Shown here in pieces: positions 23,583-35,913 of a stretch of 64,000 bases of DNA (position 1 is the stretch's first letter; each line of letters starts with the position of its first letter). A program made the position numbers and the translations under genes. The notes beneath the pieces were generated by a model. It was not told the origin of the DNA and ran no database searches. It worked only from the letters and a program-made list of their open reading frames with translations. The stretch spans positions 35,615,989 through 35,679,988 of the forward strand of contig OY829326.1 in assembly GCA_963691655.1 (NCBI GenBank). The letters run 5' to 3'. Source of the DNA: Toxonevra muliebris (lineage: Eukaryota > Arthropoda > Insecta > Diptera > Pallopteridae).

Positions 23583-24841
23583 TAGGGAGTGAGATCGAAA
23601 AAATCTTAACATATATAAAATTCAATAATTTTTCAACGGTTGATCTTAGAGTTTTGATTTTTTTTTTATTTAATTGATAATATTTTACAAATTACAGAAA
23701 AATATAACTTTTATAGTTCTAACCACTATTTATGAACTCGTGGACATTTTTTGGTAAGCTTTCCACTAGAGATTTGATAGTTGTTTCTGACACCTTTTTG
23801 GAACAGTTTGCCCATCTCCTTTTAAAATCTTCGATATTTTGGGACACCTTTTTTGTGCTCTTTAAGTTTCTTTTCACAAGAGCCCAATATCTCTCCACTG
23901 GTCTTAGGTCCGGACAATTTGGAGGATTGGCCTCTCTTGGTACAAAAACTATGTTATTACTTTGGTACCACTCCAGAGCTTTCTTGCCGTAGTGACATGA
24001 TGCCAAATCAGGCCAAAAATATGTGGACACATTGTGCTCTCTTATGAAAGGAAGAAGTATTTTTTTCAAACATTCTTTGATGTATATTTCGGTATTTATA
24101 GAGCCCACTGTAACAAAGGACTTGATTCTTTTGCCGCAATAGCTTGCCATACCAGGAATTTTTTAGGAAATTTTGTCTGCTTTTGGATTCTAAATTGTTC
24201 TTCGACATTTCCTCGAGCATCTGCAACATAAAAACTTTGACCCGGAAGCTGCGTAAAATCTGCCAGTACATACATTTCGTCGTCCATTATACAACATGAA
24301 TATTTTTGTATGAAATTCGATTTTAATTTCCGAACCCAACTTTTGGCGTCTAAATTTTTTTCAGCATTCCTGTCTAGAATTTTTTTTTTTTCTATGTTTT
24401 CATACCTGCATTGGCTTTAACTTTTCGCACCAAATAGTCAGAGCACTGGGCTAACCGGGCAGCTTTTCAACCAGATGTGTTTGGAGATCTTTTCAATGTG
24501 CTTTCTATTTTCTTGGCTTTCCCAATATCATGTGGTCCCTGTTTTTTCCCGAACCAGGTTTCCTATCGATGGTCAAATTCTCCTGAAATTGTTTAATAAC
24601 ATTGGAAACAGTTTGACGGCAGACCTTCAATTCTTTGGCCATTTTTTTGTAGGACCAATTTGGATTTTTTTGAAAATTTTGAGTAATTTTAATTTTGATC
24701 AAACTCACAATAAATCAACATGTTTGTCATTGAAAATAACAACTGACATATTTTTGAAAAATAACTAAATCAAATAAATTTTACACCCAAAAAAATTATT
24801 TGGGAAAACGTTTGTTAAGATTTTTTCAATCTCACTCCTTA
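23583..24841 (-). mobile_element. complete-ended Tc1/mariner element with DD37E spacing
   Basis: A 1255-bp element (23585-24839) is bounded by TA on both sides and by 27-bp terminal inverted repeats at 23585-23611 and 24813-24839. These share GGAGTGAGAT, then C or T, then GAAAAAATCTTAACA, with two mismatches in 27. The single minus-strand transposase fills the interior. Retention of both ends, the TA duplication and most of the protein implies a fairly recent insertion, but the gene is broken by frameshifts and stops. The 37-residue spacing between the last two catalytic residues matches the DD37E lineage first described from mosquitoes. Confidence 0.93.
23719..24749 (-). pseudogene. DD37E-type Tc1/mariner transposase, frame-broken
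   Basis: The probable ATG at 24749 gives MSVVIFNDKHVDLL before a frameshift. The helix-turn-helix region follows (WSYKKMAKELKVCRQTVSNVIKQF, near 24655-24585), then a GRPS-like hinge (KPGSGKNRDHM), a second DNA-binding segment (KAARLAQCSDYLVRKVKANAG), and the catalytic domain. The latter has MDDEMYV near 24287 (first Asp), FWPDLASCHY (second Asp, codon 24007-24009) and PPNCPDLRPVERYW (Glu, codon 23893-23895), with 37 residues between the last two. There are stops and frameshifts near 24700, 24460-24370 and 24110. It ends at the stop at 23719. The catalytic triad itself is intact in its separate frames. Confidence 0.9.
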
Positions 24842-27820
24842 TGTTATTATTTTATTTAATATTTGGAACGTTTTTCTTTTAACTATGTATGTACCATATA
24901 TATACATAGATATGTAGTTAAGTCTCCGTCTATTTAAAAGTATTGCTATGTAAAGTTTACTTTTACAGTGTTAAATACATATAAATATAAATATGTAGTG
25001 TGTAGTGCCTACATTCGAGATGACTAGTTTTTACATGGAAATAGGGATAAAAAATGTCTTTCGTTTATGTATAAATTACGATTTTATTGAGTTGTTTATA
25101 TTTTAACGTAAAAAGGTAGCCAATGTAAGTAATTTGAAACATATGGAATCAATCAAAATTTAAAAATGAATAAGAATACTTGGTAAACGCTTTAAGTCCA
25201 GATTTGGAAGGAGCAAATTTTTCAGAATTGGAATTGGGAAGGACTCTTTAGATTGAGTAATGATGATTGCTTTGAAATCTTAGAAGATTTACTCGAAGTT
25301 TTTTCACTATTTCTAGGACTAAAACTTTTCTTTTTACTCTTTATGCATCTAAATTGATTAGGAGCTTCTTTTTAGGCTCAAAAATCGAAAAGTACCGAGA
25401 ATTGCCAAGGGTTTTCTTCTGAGGTTGCTAATTATAGAGTCTCTTATTACATAGTGCAACAACTAATTTTTCGGCGTCTATAAACAGACGATATTTTGAA
25501 AAAACTCCCAAGACAGATATAGACTGCCAAGTATATCATAGTTTTTTTATTCGGAGTTTAAGGTTACTGCTGTGAGCTGATAGAAATCGGTGAATATTTT
25601 ATTTTAAGTCCTTCAACTGTGACACCCGAGCTATTCATTATAAAAATGTTAACATTTTTTGTTTTTATGCCAATCCGTTCTCTTCTCTGTACACCTTTTA
25701 TCGAGTGTTTTTGCTACAAATGTCTGGAAAAAATTTCAATGGGATGGGTCAAGGGGGAATTTTGATGTTCAGGTGCCTTCTTTACTTTTTTCTGAAGAAT
25801 ATTTTTGTCGAAGAAAGTAACTTCCAATATGAAGGATCCAGAGATGACTTCAGAATATTTCATTTAAGCTTACTATGGCTAGTGAAATCAAAATGATTTC
25901 GAAATTCTTAAAAATTTGATTTTCTAAAAACTAAATATAATCACTGAACTTTGTTGAAATCCGCACTCGTTTTAAATAAAAAATTATCTCAATTCGCAGT
26001 AATTCGAAACAAAAACATTCTTAACTAACTACCATTTGTGATTTTGGAAATCGGAAGAACTTAAATTTTTTTTGGGCACCTCCAATGTCTGCACATAAAT
26101 GTGTATTTTCATTAAATTTACAATGCCCAGCATCAAAATGGCGAATTTTCTTCGCAGTGTTGTTTGCTGTTGCTATTTAAAGTACTTGACTATGTGTATT
26201 TGGTCTAAAGGGTCAAATGCACACATGCATGGGTATATAGCATAGACGGGTAAGGACATCAGAAGCAGTTTAATGTTAACCAAACAAACTCGTATACAAG
26301 TTCGGATTACAGCGCATAAATACATACCATAGAGAGAAAGAGCTGAGAAAATGTTTGCTTGCCTTTTTGAAGTTGTCATTGTACTCGGTGGTCATCGCCG
26401 TCGTTGTTGTCGTCATAACCCTTGACATGCGATATTTAACTCGGAACGTTTTCACTTGCAAGTACATACGCTCATACAAGTATCCATGTGTATGTACGTG
26501 CAAATATAATATACACAGTATAACTAGATGAGTTGATGTTGTGTTAGTCTGTAGTTTATTTATCTATTCGCTTTTCGTAGTATGTGTTTCACTTTTCAAA
26601 AGAAGATTATTATAAACACTTCTTTGAAAACTGAATAACTTTTTGTAAATACACATGCATAAATATATGTACATATGCATGTATATAAGCGTATTTTGTA
26701 AGCTGTTGTGATAATTTCAATATTAATTAAAATAAAACATTTGAATAGATTTCTACAAAATTATAATTACACTATAAAAAATAATAAAAAATATGGTAGT
26801 CACCATTTTAATTGCTTTCAATGTATTAAATGTATATGAAGAATCCCCGTTTCTTTTCTTTCGGAGATCAGAAAAGAGCAAGTATTAAAACCTGCAAATT
26901 CCAGCTTTTTTAAAGCTTCACCTCTTGACTTGCAATAATGCAAACTGCTTAAGTAAAATGCTTTACACTTCAATATTTGAATTCCTTTTAAAAATGTAGG
27001 AACCTTTTAACATTCGTGTATAAATATTACACATTTTATATTATAAATGCAATGATGAACCGAAGATTTGTGTATTTAAATAAAGAAAAAAGCTCTCAAC
27101 CAGTAACATTTTTTACAACTTTTACTGCTTCGGTGTGTGTTTGGGTGAAACTCGGCATAGTTGTTAGTTTCAATTTAATTATTGCCTGGATTTGAGCTTT
27201 GTGTGCCGCAAAACGACCTACAATAACCAATGGTGGAATCAGAGGGAAATCCTTAAAAATATGAGAAATTCTATACAAAAACGTGATTATTATATTTTAT
27301 AATAGCAAAAGGCCCTGGTTGCCAGTGCTCCGTTCATTTTAGTAATCTAATGATTTATCAGCATTTTTCATTTAATATTTGAAACTATATCGAAATTGTT
27401 TATAAATTCTCTAGATTGGAACATTTCATAATATACATTTTTTGAAAATTATTTTCCCAGAGAAATTGTGTATTATATGCACTTTTTTGGAACACTTTTG
27501 GAGAGCTTGAAAATATTTGTATCAATAACTACTTCTCCCCGAACACTGAAGTCATAGGTCCATACTAACATCATACCATTGAGTCCTAGCAGATTTTTAG
27601 GAATAATTGCGGAGCAATCAGATAAGTTATTGAGGAAATGTCTTCCCAGAATGTCTGATCCTTGCCAAAGATGGGCATTCACGCGAGACCTAAACTCTTG
27701 AAGGTCATGTTGCTTGTTTGATAATATATGATGTTAACATCTTTCGCCTCCGATTAGCCAGTTAAAGGTAGTTAGAGCATGCAAAAACTCCGATTGACGA
27801 CTCCAGAGTTTCGGTCAGAT
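24842..27820. other. gene-free AT-rich sequence
   Basis: No coding, RNA or transposon signature recognised in about 3 kb. Only (TA)- and (CATA)-type microsatellites and short spurious ORFs. Confidence 0.55.
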
Positions 27821-27824
27821 TTTT

Positions 27825-28335
27825 GTCTCCATTTTCTTTTGGTCTGAATTTTTATCTAGTTTTTGATTCATTTTTGTATAAATTTTGATTTTGATCTGAA
27901 TTGCGGTCTGATTTTTGGTCTAAATTTGAGGCATCTCTGGATCTGAGTTCTGGTCTGAATTTTAGTCTGAACTCTGGTATTAATTTTCGGTTTGAATTTT
28001 GGTTTGAATTTTGGTTTGAATTTTGGTCTAAATTTTGGTCTTAATTTTGGTCTGAGTTTTGGTCATAATTTCTGTAATAATTTTGACCTCAGTTGTGATC
28101 TGCTTTAAATCTGAATTTGGAACTAAATTTAGGTCTGAGTTTTGGTCTGCATTTAGTTTGCTCTAATTTTTGAACTGTGTCTGAATTTTGGACTAACTTT
28201 TGGTTTTAGTTATGGCCCGACTTTTTGATCTAGTTTTGGTCTAAATTTTAGTCTAATTTTGGGTCTGAATTTTATGTTGATTTGTGGTCTAATTTTGATC
28301 TAGTTTTTAGTCTGTTTAATTTTTTATTATTTGTA
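27825..28335 (+). repeat. ~12-bp GGTCTGA array, block 4 (best preserved)
   Basis: Contains three consecutive near-perfect 12-bp units (TTTTGGTTTGAA) around 27985-28025, followed by TTTTGGTCTAAA, TTTTGGTCTTAA and TTTTGGTCTGAG variants. It gives the clearest estimate of the unit length. Confidence 0.9.
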
Positions 28336-28424
28336 TTTATCATCAATTTATTTATTTATCAATTTATAAATATTACTTCGAACTGTTCGTACACTTTTTT
28401 ATTATACGATGTTGATTTCTCAAT

Positions 28425-28730
28425 CAAACTTTTGGTCATGGATAACCCCTAAGTATTTGATGTGTTTCTATAGAACTGGTATGTGGTCATTTAATTTGAG
28501 GAGAGTAAAGCCTTTTCGTTCTATTTTAATCACAGGCCGCACTTGGTAACAAGGTTAATGCAAGCTTAAAGCTTCCTTATAGTTGGACCTAAAATTATGT
28601 ATAACCACCACATCGTCCGCATACGATACAACCTGATAACCATCTTATAGTATACCTGTTGCACATTACCAGAATCATTCTTGTTTTTAGTTTGCAGATA
28701 ACCTTACTGTTTAGTCCCTCCTCTATACCT
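28425..28730 (-). pseudogene. LINE reverse transcriptase fragment (YADD)
   Basis: The minus-strand frame contains VSYADDVVVIHNFRSNYKEAL, with YADD at 28612-28623, the RT catalytic motif C. After a frame change comes HIKYLGVIHDQ, the conserved motif D/E block also seen as VKYLGVILDTK in the LINE at 37.4 kb. Only this roughly 300-bp core survives. Confidence 0.75.
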
Positions 28731-28734
28731 AAAT

Positions 28735-31440
28735 TAATCGGAGCAAATTGTACATATTTCGAAGAAGGAAGTTAGTGAGGATTGCTTATATTCTAAGCCT
28801 AATGAAATGAGTCACCCAACTGCACGTCGAAGTTTGTTTTGCCACTTGTGTGTGTTGATCACAAAAGTAAATAAAGTGAAAATAAAAAATTATTATGTTT
28901 TTTATTGCACAAAAACAAAAATCTAAAAGTATTATACTTTAATTCAGCAAATTGCTGTAACATTATGATTATGATTATGACTTTTTGCAACATTTGAGGT
29001 TACACGGTGATACAAATGAGTCCATTAACTGCTTATAAACAAAAATCAACTAAAGTATATATGCATGCATCTATTCAGAACATTTTTCCATTAGCTTTAC
29101 GCGGCAATTACAAAGCATTACTATGTAAGCTGATGAGACGCTAACTCCATAACAACTTCATGCTTGCTTCGTTGTCATTGGTGATATGCGGTTGCTGGTA
29201 GAGCGAATGGGCGTGGGTGTGATGCATGATGATGGCACCTTTTTAATTGTTTTAAGTGTTTTTTTTGTGTGTGTGCTTATTTGTTAGTAAGTTTGAGTTT
29301 CCCAAGTAAAATTTTCAATTCACAGTCTTCGCATTATATGTTACGTATACGACCTGATGTTTTTTTTTTGTTTTTCTTTTTAAATTATTCAAAGTAATTT
29401 TTTTTTGTGCATATTTTGAATGTTCTTATATGTACTTTGTTTTTTGTATGTTTTCTTGTTTTATTATTATTTTTAATTTATTGTATTGTTGAATAAAAAG
29501 TAACCTTGCCACTTCAAAACTTCTAGCAGTCAGTACCATCATATTCAGTAACAATTTCATTTCAAGTGGTTTTAGCTTATCATCATTGCTTTCATTATCA
29601 TCAACATTGCTTTCGTTGTCATCATCATTGCTTTCATCATGAGTTTCACCGTCATACTGTCGTCTCCAAAGTTGCAGCATTCATATCTGAGCTGACACCT
29701 TTAGCGCTCCACATTTAAGCGAGCATCCTTTATTTACTTTTCTATTCTTTTGCTGTTTCAGTTTTTCTGTATTGTTGACTTGGAAGCAATTAATTAAGCA
29801 CTCGCATGCTCTTCAGCAACACTGTAACACTCATTTCAACATATGATGGTGATGATAATGATGATGGTGATGATGATGATGATGACTCCTATTAACATTC
29901 AAGAAGACGAAGACGAGACACCGTTTCAAATCTTTTTATACAAAACAAAAAAGCAAATGGTGGCATGTTGTTTCATTCCTCAGCTCAAATTTAACAAATT
30001 GTTGTCGCTTCTGTTGTTGCTGCTCCTGTTGTTGTTGGTGCTGGTGTTAGTGCTATTGTTTTTAAACAACACAATGAAACTCACATAATTGCGCCGCGTA
30101 TTGCTTTCGAAAACTTGAAAGTTACAAATCTGGAAAATTCACTTTTATCAGCGCGAAGCAGCGCATTAAGTGCGCTTTTTGTTAGCGTTTTTATTGTGTT
30201 GCTTCTACTTCTACTTCAACTTTTGTATGCTTTCTTTTCTACACAGTTCTTATAATATTTACAGTTGCTTCCGTTGTCTAATGTTTACAGCAATAAAATG
30301 TACAAGGACGAACGACTGCGGGGAAGGGCGGGAGGGCTGGGATGTTTTTTAAATAAAATCACTTTCAAGCCAAACAACGAAAAACAAGCAAAAATATCTC
30401 GCACTAAGATTTGCAGTAACATTTGAGTAGGTAGTTTTTGAATAATCTAGAAAAAGGATTTTGCATGAAAGTACGTGCACATATACATACATACGTGTAT
30501 ATGAATGTATGCATGCTAGTATAAACTTTTATCATTTACTTAAATATTTTATTTAACAACTACAAAAACTCCAAACCATATGAAAAGTATTTACAATAAT
30601 GAAATGCTTGCATTTATGTACTTTAACCCTTATGAGTTCATAGTATTTTGAAACATACAACTATTCAAACTTAACACCAAAAACAATAGTAAAATCTTTG
30701 CTCAAAAACCGTACGTGCCAGAAAAATTTAGCTTTCATATTTGAATTCAGCGACCATCATTCTACTAATAAAAAGTCTTATGAATACAATCGATTTTCTA
30801 AGGATATCTTAGAACCATTTAGTTTTTTTAAACACTGGTAACTCTATACCGCTATTTTCACACATTTTTGTATAAGTTAGGTTTAGTTAGGGTGGTGCAT
30901 AGCAATTGAAGCTTCGGTCCAATTAGCATATTAGTGCCACTTTCTCACCGCTTTGCGTCAATAATCGTTGAAGGCGGTACCTATTTTGAATGCATGTATG
31001 CCTATTGGCCAGTGAACCGTACTGACAGCAAATAATCTTACAACATCAGTTTGGGTTCTTGTGAGTAGGCTATTAATTCTTGCAGCTCTGCAACAGGGTC
31101 AGAATCTCTTTCTTATTTTGCATATCGTTATTCCATCCCATCTGAGGTTAGCTTGGTGTAGAAAGTATTCATATATTTTTCTCTAAGCCTTTTTAAGCGG
31201 AATAAGACCTTTTTTCACTCGGGAGAATTGTTGGGAGAAATCTTGCTTAGCAAGTCCATCGGTGGAATTTGGCACGATGAAAATGATACGGGACGCAGAC
31301 GGATTTATCGCTAGCTTTCGGAGCAATATCCATTGTTGCCGATTGACAATCTTGTGCCCCACATCAAATTCGGCAGGAAATAAGATGTGAAATATCCTGA
31401 GCGGAGCCAATAGAGCAATTCGGAGGTCATTCTCAGGAGT
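28735..31440. other. gene-free sequence with trinucleotide repeats
   Basis: GAT/ATC trinucleotide runs at 29575-29660 and 29842-29884, and GTT/CTG-type runs at 30000-30060, create acidic and poly-Leu ORFs. The minus ORF at 29426-29680 (SNDDNES repeats then EMKLLLNMMVL) is not recognisable and I do not call it a gene. Confidence 0.5.
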
Positions 31441-31446
31441 TTTAAA

Positions 31447-31640
31447 CATATTTTCTATACAGATGGCTCCAAAACAATAATTGGAATCGGTTCTGGTTGG
31501 TACCTAGGCTAGGAGAATAGGTACTTCTGCGATACCGAAGGAAAAGCAACGATCCTCTAAACAGCGATCTTTGCTAGATAATCGAAAACGGTTGGCGGAA
31601 AAAGTATAAAGGAATCTGCAGTGGCAGTCAAGCTGCAGAC
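31447..31640 (+). pseudogene. LINE RNase H fragment
   Basis: The plus strand reads IFYTDGSKTIIGIGSGWYLG with the RNase H motif YTDGSK. It continues through stops to EGKATIL and then, in another frame, GICSGSQAA (compare ICVFSDSQAAL in the LINE at 36.7 kb). These are the first and third RNase H motif regions of LINE ORF2 proteins. Several stops. Confidence 0.7.
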
Positions 31641-31919
31641 TAAAGAAAGCAAGACTACAAAGCATTTCCTCATTCATTCCTCCTTTCCTTTTCCTTTATC
31701 TGGGCAAAGTTGAATGATTCAAAAGACTGAGTGCTATGGAAGGTCTGTATCCTTTTAGTCGAATTCTAAATCTAATTTAATCTAAAAGTTAATAATATTA
31801 CCCTCATTACTCCTATGACCTGCAACCCATATGAGGGATGTGTTTGGTATATTTCTTAGTTTACTAAGATGCTTCGTGCAATGTTTGACTTGTTTTGACT
31901 TGATAATAAGGGAGCTTTA

Positions 31920-32110
31920 AGCTTTTATCGCCGTTTTGCTACCGTAGCCATTTTAAGATACGACAAGCCTCCCTGATTCCTATAACTTCTGCTTGGAAGA
32001 TGTTTAAAGTGTTTGAGAGGCGAACGGATTGAGATATAGTCAAGTCTGGTGAGTATATTCTCGCTTCCACACAACAATCCCACTTGAGCCCATCGGAGGA
32101 GAGTTAGGTA
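31920..32110 (-). pseudogene. LINE RNase H fragment, opposite orientation
   Basis: The minus strand reads DGLKWDCCVEARIYSPDLTI, then SQSVRLSNTLN and IFQAEVIGIREACRILKW. FQAEV-I-REA is a conserved RNase H block of LINEs. It lies about 280 bp from the plus-strand fragment and belongs to a different copy. Confidence 0.75.
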
Positions 32111-32469
32111 TGCCAGATTCTTTATGGTACTTGTCATACTTCCAAAGAAAACATTGGATAGTTTTTCAAGGTTGACTATCGGCGTTAGGTAGTTTGTAAG
32201 TTCATTAAGTCCGTTCGGTAATATGTTAAGGGTGTTGGTGTGACCGTAGGTCTCACTTGTTCAGCATCCAGAATCTGTTAGTTTCATCGCGCTATTTGAT
32301 GCTGTACATTTAATGAAAAAAGGGTAATAAGCACCAGATTCATTAGCAGGTTCAAAGCGTCGGTGAGGCATCATCACATTGCCCCTGCTGCCCCTACGCC
32401 AGCTGTTATTTGAATTCCATACAGTTTTTCTGATTCTAGTTCTCACTAAGAGTTGACCACCACACTATA

Positions 32470-32800
32470 GCCTCATTTGTGAGTATCAGCTTAACCACCG
32501 CTGTGTGCATCCATTGTACGATTTCGAGCAAACAATGTTTCAAAAGCCAACACTTGAAAACTACGAATATTGCAAACGAAATTCACAACTTGCAACCGAA
32601 ATTCATCTTCAAATTGACTTTATGCTCACATTGTTAAGAACGAGAATGCCAGATGAATTGCTTGCAGTTATCGACTTTGTCTATAAATGTAGGTACATAT
32701 GTATATATGCTGGAATGTTTTCTATCAAGTGGCAACTGAGGAAAAAGAAAACATTGCTGACATCTTCGAAAGACAACATTCAAGATAAGAGAGCTTAGAG
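32470..32800 (+). other. unrecognised open frame, possible exon
   Basis: An open frame from about 32478 reads YQLNHRCVHPLYDF, MFQKPTLENYEYCK, EIHLQIDFMLTLLRTRMPDEL and LLAVIDFVYKC. Its composition is more protein-like than neighbouring ORFs. A possible acceptor (TATCAG at about 32486) and donor (TGTAG|GTACAT near 32692) bracket it. I cannot place it in any family, and no neighbouring exon was found. It may be a transposon fragment or chance. Confidence 0.2.
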
Positions 32801-34680
32801 TGTTGACTTAAATTGAATTCATCCTTTATATTCAATATTGTGTGCACTTCTTGTTCTCTTCCTGGCTGCCACACACAACTATGACGACAATGTAGATGAT
32901 GCACTCTTGAAGTGCTACAACAGCATGACCAAATTTAATCACTACTTACGTACATTAAAGAAACATCGATGATTTAATGTGCTGCTTTAGCACAGATTAC
33001 TAGGCGTGGTAATGATGTATTTTGTTTTTGTGTTTTATCGTTCAGCCCAAATAAGCTTTTCAGTTTTTAGTTACTACGAAAGCAGTGACATCTGCATCAC
33101 ACACAATATTTTTTCATTCTCTTCTGAGGATTTAATTTTTAAATTTGTGAATTAATAAGAAAAATTTTGTAACCAAAGGAGAATTCCTACTTTAATGCTG
33201 GGATCTGGCATAATTCAAAATTTCGGGGGAATAAAGACATCGTTTTTCTGCTTACCCCTCTAAGCCTGCCTCTAAGTTAATCTCTAAGCTTTTCTATTAT
33301 TAAACTATCTTCTGACTACTCTATATTACAATTCGATTTTTGGGCAAACTTGGCACTTTTGCTCTTGAAGGTTGGTATTCCTTGGAATCCTGACGTGATA
33401 GGGAAATACTGTATCCCAGATTTGAATTCATTTTTCCATTTTTATTTTTACTTTTCAAACTTAATTTGAGTTACTTTGCTCTGGAATTTTTGAAATTTGC
33501 TAAAAACCCATAATTTTTTATAGATACATGCACATAAAAAATAGATTTCGCACTAAAATAAAAATAAGAGAGAGTACAAAAGATAAAAGCCAAAAAAGTG
33601 ATCACGCTTTTTTTAAAAGAGTACGGTGTAGTAGATTGTTAAAATACACAAAACTTTATGTCTGTATTTTTCCCAAAAATTTTGAAATGTTTGAACTTTT
33701 CTTATTTCCATTTGTGCAAGTGAATTTCAATTTATACACGCAAAAGGTTTTGCGTTTCGTAATTTAATATACCTATGAACATACATATGGGTTGGATGCA
33801 TAGTATGTAAATATGTATTTGCAGCCCAGTGGGAGAACTCACAGTCCCTACTCATGAGAATGCCTTCATTTAAAAATTTTTGAAAATCATTTAGTCATAA
33901 TTATATTCTTTCCTATACTATGTCATGTCTCTGTTTGATTTATGGATTTGGATGGATGGCCAGAGTAAAGTAAATGGTGAGGACGAGCTTACTGAATTTG
34001 ACGGCTTTTGCAGTTAAAATGCAACAAAAATAATGTATAATGTATACAAATTTATATTGAAGTTCAAATATTGATTTGTAATTATAGAAAACGATTTAAT
34101 GAGATTCTAGAATCAAAATGATTATAATAAAAATAATTATAAAAATAATTAGTTTTTCCTTTCACTCTTCAAAACCTTAAGGAAACCAGGGAGATAGCGC
34201 AAAACATATTATCAGACCCTTATTTCCTATTACAATTTTTTGTATGGCACTTTTTAGAAATATTTTCAGTACATTTTTAAAAGATATTTTTTTTTTTTCA
34301 ACGTAGACAAAGTCTTTAAGAATAAGTTCTTCATTTAACCCTTTCTTGACCAAAAGGAATATAAGAGAGATAGTGCGAAACTGAGCCGGATTCGTATTCT
34401 CTAACTCCCTTTTCAAAAAGTTTCCATTGAAAACCATAATGTCACAGGATACCGATAATAAAACTTTAACTTAAAAAACAAATTAGCAAAATTTTAAATA
34501 TATAAAAAATTAGATTTAAGTAAGTAGTTTTCCCACAGCATATTTGTAAAAATTTTAGGGATTGTGAGCGATTAAAAATAAGTATGTTGCAAAATTGAGC
34601 AAATGAAAGGACATTTTTGGGATATGAAAAAAAGGCAAAAATGGCATCAAATTAAAAAAATATCAGCATAGCTAAGTTTC
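32800..34680. other. gene-free AT-rich sequence
   Basis: Nothing recognisable beyond poly-T/poly-A runs and spurious ORFs. Confidence 0.55.
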
Positions 34681-34683
34681 TAC

Positions 34684-35166
34684 ACATTCAGATCAATAAA
34701 AGTGGAAACAAATTTTTGAAATCCGATAATATCTTCAGGTTCCAAAAGGGTCTTGAAAGTACTGCAATTTCGAAAATAAATTGTGATTTTGAAAAACTTT
34801 TTGGCCAACAATTTTTTTGAATTCCACAGCTTTTTAATTTTTCCTTGAGTGTACAAATATAATGCAAAAAGTTCCGAAGTTTCGCCCATAATTTATACTT
34901 TTCATACAATTTTTGCTGAATTTTTGAAAACTTACCAGCTTTGTACATCTTGTAAATATTATCCGATTTCAAAAATTCGTTTTGCATTATGTTTGTACAC
35001 TCAAGGAGAAATAAAAAGCCAAGAAACTTGAAAAAAATGTTGGCCAAAAAATTTTGAAAAATCATAGTTTATTGTCGAAATTTCGGTATTTTTCCCTTTT
35101 GGAACCTAAAGAAGTTATCTGATTTCAAAAATTTGTTTCCACTTTTGTTTATCTGGATCTGAAAAA
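34684..35166. mobile_element. foldback element, ~480 bp
   Basis: The whole interval is an imperfect palindrome centred near 34925. The outer arms share AAAAGTGGAAACAAATTT, TTGAAATC, GATAA and AGGTTCCAAAAGGG (34697 onward, inverted 35090-35155). The inner arms share TTTTTTGGCCAACA, AGCTTTTT/GGCTTTTT and CCTTGAGTGTACAAA-ATAATGCAAAA. Overlapping ORFs on both strands give related peptides because of the inversion. No transposase. Target duplication not resolved. Confidence 0.7.
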
Positions 35167-35913
35167 ACTTTACTTTCTGCTGTCGTCAATAAGAACGCAA
35201 AAATTCTCTTTTAAACAAATATAAAATAAAATTCGCTTCAATAAATTTTGAAAAAAAAAAAAATAAAAAAACCTATTTTGGATCATCGGCGACCAATGGC
35301 TTCGAAAGGGATAAGAATTCTTTTTCTCCTTTCGTCAAGAAGTGAGAGTGAAATCATATATAAAAAAATAATTGGCAAAGAAGTGAAACAAAACATGTTT
35401 ACTTGCATCTTAGGAATGTCTGAGGACTTACTTGATTTTACTACTGGGATAAATAATATCCACATACATACATATATTTTATAAAACGCGTGCATATTTC
35501 AATTGAATAAATTTCATTGAGCGCTAATTGCTTAAAGCAATTTTTATTACTATTGCACGTATATTTTTCTGTTCTAACTATGCAAATGTAGTTGTGAATA
35601 TGTATTTTTATGAAAGGATTCTTTTACAAACAGGCACACATATTTTTTTTAGCATTTTATAAAAGCAATTTAATTTTGCGTTGTTTGTTTTGAAAAAAAC
35701 ATGAATTCATCCGGAATTTCCCTGTAGCATAACGAACTTAATTGTATTCCATTGAAAAACTAAAAAAAAAAACAAATAAAATAAAAATAAATTACTAAAG
35801 AATAAGTGTAAAATTGAATTGATTCCGGAACAGTTAAATTATATAAAAAATAAACTAGCATCATTAACTGAGTCGTTCAGAATTGTAGTTCATAAAATAT
35901 ATTTCTGAGAAAT
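35167..35913. other. gene-free sequence
   Basis: AT-rich with A runs; no supportable feature. Confidence 0.55.

Noticed and set aside
29426..29680. Acidic SNDDNES-repeat ORF on the minus strand
   Set aside because: Driven by GAT/GAA trinucleotide repeats, and the downstream part shows no known domain.
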